DNA of 7,585 nucleotides, taken from the NCBI GenBank assembly GCA_020445005.1, contig JAGRHM010000512.1, positions 1-7,585 of the forward strand, given 5' to 3'. The position numbers and the translations under genes are program-made. Shown in pieces: positions 1-7,585 of the stretch. Below the pieces are notes generated by a model that was not told where the DNA came from, did not search any database, and saw only the letters and a list, made by a program, of their open reading frames with translations. The stretch comes from Candidatus Competibacteraceae bacterium. GTDB lineage: Bacteria > Pseudomonadota > Gammaproteobacteria > Competibacterales > Competibacteraceae. Positions within the stretch are counted from its first letter, which is position 1, and the number at the start of each line of letters is the position of its first letter.

Positions 1-3000
1 CCAAGTACAAGGAGCGCCGCCGCGAAACCGAAACCCGCCTTCGCCACACCAGGGCAAATCTTGACCGGCTTAATGATGTGCGCGAAGAACTCAACCGGCA
101 ACTTCAACACCTGCAACGCCAGGCCCGAGCGGCGGAGCAGTATCGCGAGTTGCGCGCCGAGGAGCGGCGGTTGCGCACGGAACTGCTGACCCTGCGCTGG
201 CGCAGCCTGCAAACCGAAATCCTTGAATTTGAACAGGCGCTGCGCCAGCAGGAAACTGCGCTGGAGGGGACGCTGGCTGAACAGCGACGTTTGGAGGCGG
301 CGCTGGAGGCGGGTCGGGCGCAGCGCCTGGAATTAAACGAGATTTTTAATGCAACCCAGGGGCGTTATTATCAGGCTGGCGCTGAAATCAGCCGGTTGGA
401 GCAATATTTACAGCATCAGCGGGAGTTGCGGCGGCGGCGCGAGGAGGATTGGCAACAAGCTTCGACAGCCCTGGTGCAGGTTGAGACGCAACGGCATCTG
501 GATCGCGACCAACACGCTGCATCAGCCTCCGCCCTGTTGGAAGCGGAACCGCGATTGGGCAGCGCGTTGACTACTGAAACCGAGGCGGGTGCGGCGTTAT
601 CCGCCGCCGAGAACGCCTTGCGCGAGGGTCAGGCCGACTGGGAAGATTTCAGCCGACGCAGCGGCGAAGCCCAGCGCCAGGCGGACGTGGAGCGCACCCG
701 CATCGAGCATCTGGACCGGCAATTATTGCAAGGCGAGCGACGCCTGGAGCGCTTGCGTTTGGAGCAGGAACAACTGGCTGATGCCGACCTTGAGCAGAAT
801 TTGGCGGAGCGACGTGAAATGGAGCAGGGCATTGCCGAAGATCTGCGTCAGGCTCAGGAACAATTGGCGAGTGTCGAGACCGAGTTGCGCGTCACTCGAG
901 AGACGCGCCAGCGGGTCGATTACGAACTACGCGCGACCCAGGAACGCTGGCAAACGGGTCGCGGGCGACTGGCTTCATTGCACACCTTGCAGGAAGCCGC
1001 GCTGGGCCGGCGGGACCATGGGGTGCGCGACTGGCTGGACACTCAGGGCTTGAGCGCTGCGCCACGGCTGGCTGAGCAACTGGAAGTCGAATCCGGTTGG
1101 GAGATGGCGGTCGAAGCGGCGCTGACCGGTTGGCTGGACGCTGTTTGCGTACCCGACCTCGATGACCCTGCCCGCGCTGCCCGCGCCTCTCTCTCCCAGG
1201 GCCGATTGACCTTGTTTGAACCTCCACCCTGTGATGCAGCGCCTCCGTTATCTCACCCGCTTCCCAACTCAATTCATCCGGCAGGGAAATGCAGGGAGGA
1301 GGGTGAGAGCAACCCTCTTACTGCCCGCATCCAGGCTCCCTGGCCGCTGACCGGATTGCTGGAGCCGGTGCGCACGGTCGCCAACATTACCGAGGCCCTG
1401 GCCAGCCGCTCACAACTGCAACCCGATGAAATCCTGGTCACGCCGGATGGCGTATTGTGTGGTCGGCACTGGCTGCGCTTGGCGCGTGGTGGTGAAGAGG
1501 ACGGCGTACTGGCCCGCGAACGGGAAATTCGCCAACTGGAAACTTTGCTGGAAAATGACGCTCGGGAAGTTGAACAGCAGACCGCCCAACTGGCGCAACT
1601 TCGCCATCAACAAGGCGAACTGGAGCAACAGCGCCGCGAAGTTCAACAAACCGTGAATCAGAGACACCGGGACTGGGCGCATGCACAGAGTGAAGTGAAG
1701 ACGGCCCAGGCGCACTGGGAACAGGCGCGTGCGCGCCGCGAAGCTCTGGTCGAGGAGCAGGAGGAGTTGGACTTTCAATGCGAACAGGAACGGGAACAGG
1801 TGCAAATGGCCCGGATGCGGCTTGAGGATGCATTGTTAACCCTGGAGAACCTGTGCGCCGAACAGGCAGAGTTAAGCAACCGGCGTGAGCGCTTACAGGA
1901 GGATTATCAGCACTGCCGCACCCGGAGCGAAGCAGCCCGGCAGGAGGCGACTCGACAAGCAGCGGCTCTGGAGGCATTACGGGTTCAGGTCGCCGCAACT
2001 AATCAGGCGCTGGAGCGTCTCGATCTTCAGCAGCGCCAACTCCAGGAACGATGCGACCGGTTAACGGCGGAGCGACTGACCGATAGTGACGAACTTTTAC
2101 AGAATGCCGAAGACGAACTGGCGAATTGGCTGGAAAACCGCCTGGCGGTGGAAACGGAATTGGCCAAGGCGCGACAACGTCTGGAAGCACAGGATGCGGA
2201 ACTGACGACGGGAGAGAAAGCGCGTGGTCGTTGCGAACGGCAAGCCGAAGCGCAACGGCGACAAATGGAGGAACAACGCCTGGCCTCCAGCGAGGCCCGC
2301 GTGCGTCAGCACAGCCTGCGGGAGCAATTAGCCGAACTGGAAACTGACCCGGAAACCGTAGCGTCCACTCTTCCGGTCGAAACGGAAGAAAAAGACTGGT
2401 TAAGCCGGCTGGAACAGATTGAGCGGCGCATCCAGCGTCTGGGGGCCATTAATCTGGCGGCTATTGAGGAATTCGCTGAGTTGTCCGAACGGCAACAATA
2501 CCTTGATGCCCAGAATGCCGACTTGCTGGAAGCGCTGGCGACTTTGGAGAACGCGATTCGTCAAATGGATCGCGAGACCCGCGCCCGGTTTCGGGAAACT
2601 TTTGAACAAGTCAACGCCGGTTTACGCGAGCTGTTCCCACGCTTGTTCGGCGGCGGCGAGGCGCATTTGGAACTGACCGGCGAGGATGTGCTGGACGCCG
2701 GCGTAGCGATCATGGCCAAGCCGCCAGGCAAGCGCATTGGCTCGATCAGCCTGCTATCTGGCGGCGAGAAGGCATTGACTGCGGTGGCGCTGGTGTTTGC
2801 TATTTTCCAGCTTAATCCCGCGCCGTTTTGTCTGCTGGACGAGGTGGACGCTCCATTGGACGAAGCGAATGTCCGGCGGTTTGGCGCGTTGGTGCAGGAC
2901 ATGGCGACGCAGGTGCAATTTGTATTCATCACCCATAATAAGGCGACCATGGAGATTGCCGAGCATCTGGCCGGCGTGACGATGCAGGAAGCGGGCGTGT

Positions 3001-3056
3001 CGCGACTGGTGGCGGTGGATGTCGAAGCGGCGGCCCGCCTGGCCGGGGTGAATTAA
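1..3056 (+). CDS. smc: Chromosome partition/condensin ATPase SMC, 5'-truncated
   Basis: SMC is the ATPase subunit of bacterial condensin. Working as a dimer with ScpA/ScpB, it loops and compacts DNA and helps separate sister chromosomes. The reading frame is open from the window edge (first full codon at base 3), so the GTG at 78 is internal; the residues before it (KYKERRRETETRLRHTR...) match the usual SMC text. About 1017 codons are visible. The missing ~150 residues would hold the Walker A head. Visible parts in order: Gln/Glu/Arg-rich coiled coil to about 990; hinge about 1000-1480; returning coiled coil to about 2560; C-terminal head. The head shows RLGAINLAAIEE from 2436, signature LSGGEK at 2754-2771, Walker B FCLLDE at 2826-2843, a D-loop PLDEAN, and the switch histidine in FITHNK at 2925-2942. 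The hinge carries an odd Pro-rich, palindrome-bearing insertion near 1221-1316. Identity is near certain; a MukB-type or Rad50-like protein is excluded by the hinge and the C-terminal text. Confidence 0.97.
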   Translation, partial: KYKERRRETETRLRHTRANLDRLNDVREELNRQLQHLQRQARAAEQYRELRAEERRLRTELLTLRWRSLQTEILEFEQALRQQETALEGTLAEQRRLEAALEAGRAQRLELNEIFNATQGRYYQAGAEISRLEQYLQHQRELRRRREEDWQQASTALVQVETQRHLDRDQHAASASALLEAEPRLGSALTTETEAGAALSAAENALREGQADWEDFSRRSGEAQRQADVERTRIEHLDRQLLQGERRLERLRLEQEQLADADLEQNLAERREMEQGIAEDLRQAQEQLASVETELRVTRETRQRVDYELRATQERWQTGRGRLASLHTLQEAALGRRDHGVRDWLDTQGLSAAPRLAEQLEVESGWEMAVEAALTGWLDAVCVPDLDDPARAARASLSQGRLTLFEPPPCDAAPPLSHPLPNSIHPAGKCREEGESNPLTARIQAPWPLTGLLEPVRTVANITEALASRSQLQPDEILVTPDGVLCGRHWLRLARGGEEDGVLAREREIRQLETLLENDAREVEQQTAQLAQLRHQQGELEQQRREVQQTVNQRHRDWAHAQSEVKTAQAHWEQARARREALVEEQEELDFQCEQEREQVQMARMRLEDALLTLENLCAEQAELSNRRERLQEDYQHCRTRSEAARQEATRQAAALEALRVQVAATNQALERLDLQQRQLQERCDRLTAERLTDSDELLQNAEDELANWLENRLAVETELAKARQRLEAQDAELTTGEKARGRCERQAEAQRRQMEEQRLASSEARVRQHSLREQLAELETDPETVASTLPVETEEKDWLSRLEQIERRIQRLGAINLAAIEEFAELSERQQYLDAQNADLLEALATLENAIRQMDRETRARFRETFEQVNAGLRELFPRLFGGGEAHLELTGEDVLDAGVAIMAKPPGKRIGSISLLSGGEKALTAVALVFAIFQLNPAPFCLLDEVDAPLDEANVRRFGALVQDMATQVQFVFITHNKATMEIAEHLAGVTMQEAGVSRLVAVDVEAAARLAGVN
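1251..1308. repeat. Imperfect inverted repeat inside the smc hinge coding sequence
   Basis: The left arm at 1251-1265 (TCTCACCCGCTTCCC) and the right arm at 1294-1308 (GGGAGGAGGGTGAGA) are complementary at 13 of 15 positions, around a 28-nt loop. The heptamer GCAGGGA occurs twice in tandem, at 1281-1287 and 1291-1297, 10 nt apart. A second small stem, AGGGT 1300-1304 with ACCCT 1312-1316, overlaps the right arm. The palindrome is translated in frame as a Pro/Ser/Gly-rich segment between two recognisable hinge stretches (RLTLFEP and LTARIQAPWPLTGLLEP). The CTCACCC...GGGTGAG layout resembles small dispersed palindromic repeats usually found between proteobacterial genes; that identification is inference. 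Confidence 0.6.
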
Positions 3057-3073
3057 CCGGACGCTATTTGCAG

Positions 3074-3113
3074 TTCTCATGTAACCAATTGAAATTTTCA
3101 TGTGACAAAATTG
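3074..3113 (+). repeat. Imperfect direct repeat downstream of smc
   Basis: Two copies lie 21 nt apart: TTCTCATGTAACCAATTG at 3074-3091 and TTTTCATGTGACAAAATTG at 3095-3113. They share the core T(C/T)TCATGT(A/G)AC followed by an AATTG end, with one single-base length difference. The segment is markedly AT-richer than the flanking genes. It could be a pair of protein-binding sites or the remnant of an insertion-sequence end; nothing in the window decides between them. Confidence 0.45.
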
Positions 3114-3116
3114 GTT
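3083..3116. repeat. 8-bp perfect inverted repeat, alternative hairpin
   Basis: AACCAATT at 3083-3090 pairs perfectly with AATTGGTT at 3109-3116, around an 18-nt loop. This stem shares sequence with the larger 3090-3137 inverted repeat, so the two could not fully form together. No T-tract follows, so it does not look like a classical intrinsic terminator for smc. Confidence 0.45.
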
Positions 3117-3137
3117 TGTTAAAGTATGAAAATTTCA
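3090..3137. repeat. 12-bp perfect inverted repeat in the smc-zipA spacer
   Basis: TGAAATTTTCAT at 3090-3101 is the exact reverse complement of ATGAAAATTTCA at 3126-3137, with 24 nt between. Two further G-T pairs could extend the stem inward. The stem is AT-rich and lacks a following U-run. The right arm lies inside the spacer of the candidate zipA promoter, so an operator-like role or an RNA hairpin at the end of the smc transcript are both possible. A small mobile-element remnant is the other option. Confidence 0.6.
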
Positions 3138-3144
3138 GTATAAA
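3116..3144 (+). promoter_or_regulatory. Candidate sigma70-type promoter for zipA
   Basis: TTGTTA at 3116-3121 (4 of 6 to the -35 consensus) is followed, after an ideal 17-nt spacer, by TATAAA at 3139-3144 (5 of 6 to the -10 consensus). Transcription would begin near 3151, giving a leader of about 100 nt before zipA. A weaker alternative is GTGACA 3102-3107, 17 nt, TATGAA 3125-3130. This assignment comes from sequence match only. It would let zipA-ligA be transcribed separately from smc. Confidence 0.45.
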
Positions 3145-3214
3145 CAGAGACAGATTGTGTTCCATTCGTCGCCGCGTGGGCAGGGCGGATTCATCATCAC
3201 CACAGTGCATATCA

Positions 3215-3233
3215 GATTGCGGCAAGCGCAATC
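3215..3233 (+). other. Small perfect hairpin next to the zipA ribosome-binding site
   Basis: GATTGCG at 3215-3221 and CGCAATC at 3227-3233 form a 7-bp perfect stem with a 5-nt GCAAG loop. It ends one base before the only Shine-Dalgarno-like run, AGGG at 3235-3238, which sits 10 nt before the zipA ATG. In the mRNA it could affect ribosome access or 5'-end stability. No regulatory function is demonstrated. Confidence 0.4.
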
Positions 3234-3248
3234 CAGGGTTTTGAATTC

Positions 3249-6214
<2,966 letters not shown>

Positions 6215-6253
6215 TGAGTACCTAAAATTTGACGCTTAGAACTTTTGCAAACG

Positions 6254-6538
6254 ATGAAGATTTCGACTCAAAACGCTGCTCTCATTCCGCAAGTGGAGAC
6301 CCGGATTGATCGCCTGACCGTTTTGCAAGGCACGGTCTTACGGTGTATCGGCGCTTTGGATGGGAATACGGACGCCGCTTCGCGCCTGGTCTGCGAGGCA
6401 TTGCAGCAGGTTGCGGATGAGTTGGCGGAAATGGTGGTTCACGATACCGAGTTGTACGCGATGAAACTGTCCGGGCGTCGCTATCGGGATGTAGTAAAGC
6501 AGCCTATCGATCTTGAGAGCGAGAAAACCGATGGTTGA
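6254..6538 (+). CDS. Hypothetical protein, 94 aa
   Basis: I do not recognise this protein. From ATG 6254 it encodes 94 aa with no signal peptide, membrane segment or known catalytic motif. Residues ~10-70 look helical and amphipathic (TRIDRLTVLQGTVLRCIGAL, then VCEALQQVADELAEMVV). There are two cysteines, C31 and C47. The C-terminal part is charged (SGRRYRDVVKQ...LESEKTDG). Codon choice resembles the neighbouring genes, which supports real coding. An upstream in-frame TTG at 6245 would add three residues; neither start has a good Shine-Dalgarno. It begins 39 nt after the ligA stop with no obvious terminator or promoter between, so read-through from zipA-ligA is likely. It ends 3 nt from the convergent radical SAM gene. 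A small helical adaptor or regulator is possible, but the sequence gives no basis for a function. Confidence 0.65.
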   Translation: MKISTQNAALIPQVETRIDRLTVLQGTVLRCIGALDGNTDAASRLVCEALQQVADELAEMVVHDTELYAMKLSGRRYRDVVKQPIDLESEKTDG

Positions 6539-6541
6539 TTC

Positions 6542-7585
6542 TCATCCAGAGGCGTTGGAGGCGGGTACGGTTTTCCGATGTGGTAACGGTTGCCGCCGCG
6601 CCTGGCGCTCAGGCGCAACAATGACCGCGGCGGTTCGGCTCGATTTGACCGGTTCAACTGAAGCAGACGAATCCGCCTGCAGAAACGCCGGACAGCCCTT
6701 CGCGCCACTGGCCTGATAATCCGCGGCCAACGCCTGACGCGCCATCGCCGCATCGACTTGCAAAGCTTCTGTCAATCCTCGATACAGCAAGTCGAATAAT
6801 CGCCGCAAGGCGAACTCATGCGTCTGGCCGGTCGTGGCGAACAACCAATCACTGAGTTTCATGAAGCGTTGAAAGGGTGTATCCGCCAACAACAGCGGTC
6901 GGGTTTGTACAAAGCGCCCGGAATTGCCAATCAAATCCCAATAGCGCGCGAACCGCTCCAGGCGCCGCAGGGTTGCAAAATCCAGCGCGTCGGAACACAA
7001 CAGGTTATAGGGCGGATGCGGGTTGTAGCGGCAACCGAAGGCCAGGGTATGCCGGTCAATCGGCGCGCCGCGCAGGCGCTTGAGGATGCCAACCTGGATT
7101 TCATGTGGGTCCAGCGCCGCCAACCGGTCAAAGCTGGCGGCAAAGCTGGCCAGGTCTTCGCCAGGCAGACCCGCGATCAGATCGGTATGCAGATAGACAC
7201 CAGTTTGTTGACGCAACCAGGTCAAATTTTCCTCAGTCTTCCGATTATTTTGCCTGCGGCTGATGCGGGCTTGAACGACAGGATTAAAAGTCTGAATGCC
7301 GATTTCGAACTGCAAGGCCCCCGCTGGGAAGCGCGCGATCCGGCTCTTTAGCGCATCCGGCAGATGGTCGGGGATTAGTTCAAAATGCAGAAATAACCCC
7401 GCATCCAGCCGTTCCAGAAAGAAATCCAGAATACGTGCCCCTGCCCTGACATCCACGTTGAAAGTGCGATCAACAAACTTGAAATGGCGCACGCCGCGCT
7501 GATAAAGCCGCTCCAGTTCCGCCAGAAACGGTTCCAGCGGAAACGACCAGACCTTGCGATCCAGCGCCGACAGACAGAACTCGCA
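6542..7585 (-). CDS. Radical SAM protein with DUF4080-type C-terminal region, 5'-truncated
   Basis: This looks like a family whose members usually carry an N-terminal B12-binding domain, a radical SAM core and a C-terminal DUF4080 region. The enzyme would cleave S-adenosylmethionine with a [4Fe-4S] cluster; its substrate is unknown. The frame stays open to the window edge, so the GTG at 7492 is internal. At the edge the residues read CEFCLSALDRKVW; the two cysteines (codons 7583-7585 and 7574-7576) are the end of the CxxxCxxC cluster motif, whose first Cys lies outside. Next come FKFVDRTFN, HFELIPD, LQFEIGIQTFNP, LHTDLIAGLPGED and EIQVGILKRLRG of the radical SAM barrel. The DUF4080-like region follows (YNLLCSDALDFATLRRLERF, FARYWDLIGNSG, LSDWLFATTGQTHE). 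The recognisable family text ends near PAFLQ, and 44 extra residues follow (6542-6676). The B12 domain is not visible and is assumed from the family. 347 codons are seen. It is transcribed toward ligA. Confidence 0.88.
   Translation of the reverse strand, partial: CEFCLSALDRKVWSFPLEPFLAELERLYQRGVRHFKFVDRTFNVDVRAGARILDFFLERLDAGLFLHFELIPDHLPDALKSRIARFPAGALQFEIGIQTFNPVVQARISRRQNNRKTEENLTWLRQQTGVYLHTDLIAGLPGEDLASFAASFDRLAALDPHEIQVGILKRLRGAPIDRHTLAFGCRYNPHPPYNLLCSDALDFATLRRLERFARYWDLIGNSGRFVQTRPLLLADTPFQRFMKLSDWLFATTGQTHEFALRRLFDLLYRGLTEALQVDAAMARQALAADYQASGAKGCPAFLQADSSASVEPVKSSRTAAVIVAPERQARRQPLPHRKTVPASNASG
6593..6633. other. GC-rich inverted repeats in the 3' end of the radical SAM gene
   Basis: CCGCCGCG at 6593-6600 pairs perfectly with CGCGGCGG at 6626-6633. 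An overlapping alternative stem is GCGCCT 6598-6603 with AGGCGC 6611-6616 (7-nt loop). Since the two convergent genes leave only 3 nt between them, any transcript-end structure for the plus-strand operon would have to lie in here. No T-run follows on either strand, so a classical intrinsic terminator is not supported, and GC-rich coding sequence makes such stems by chance. Confidence 0.25.

Noticed and set aside
1438..1998. 186-codon open frame on the minus strand inside smc
   Set aside because: It is opposite a confidently identified SMC coiled-coil region. Its product is Pro/Ser-rich with no motif, as expected of an antisense shadow of GC-rich coding DNA.
3057..3137. Intrinsic terminator after smc
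   Set aside because: The inverted repeats are AT-rich and no run of T follows either stem.
3178..3185. GGGCAGGG, matching the FtsK-orienting GGGNAGGG motif
   Set aside because: A seven-base-specific motif is expected about once by chance in a window of this size, counting both strands. One copy is no evidence.
6531..6716. 61-codon plus-strand open frame overlapping the 94-aa gene end
   Set aside because: Not listed as a gene: it has no recognisable motif and lies opposite the end of the radical SAM gene. Kept only as an open question in the findings.
6818..7351. 177-codon open frame on the plus strand
   Set aside because: It lies opposite the conserved radical SAM/DUF4080 sequence, which has clear family motifs, and its own product shows none.

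Overview
The window looks like a chromosomal core segment of a gammaproteobacterium. The marker is the tandem order smc - zipA - ligA, since ZipA is a division protein largely confined to Gammaproteobacteria and this order is familiar from Pseudomonas-type genomes. Coding regions are moderately GC-rich. A Chromatiales- or Competibacter-like lineage fits, but that is inference from sequence style only.

Layout. Bases 1-3056 (+) are the last ~1017 codons of smc, whose start and Walker A lie before the window. A 192-bp, partly AT-rich intergenic stretch (3057-3248) holds overlapping inverted and direct repeats, a plausible sigma70-type promoter and a small hairpin beside the zipA ribosome-binding site. 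Then come zipA (3249-4166) and, 2 nt later, ligA (4169-6214). A 94-codon gene of unknown function follows (6254-6538). From the right edge, on the minus strand, a 5'-truncated gene for a radical SAM protein with a DUF4080-type C-terminal region runs in and ends at 6542, only 3 nt from the end of the small gene.

How they work together. SMC compacts and helps segregate the chromosome. ZipA tethers FtsZ to the inner membrane during septum assembly. LigA seals nicks in replication and repair. The three are linked by cell-cycle logic and conserved order rather than by a shared pathway. The radical SAM gene is convergent and probably functionally separate.

I do not see a new defence system, CRISPR array, tRNA, rRNA or intact mobile element. 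The points most worth a second look are an in-frame palindromic insertion in the SMC hinge, the repeat cluster upstream of zipA, the unidentified 94-aa protein, and the extended C-terminus and 3-nt convergent junction of the radical SAM gene.
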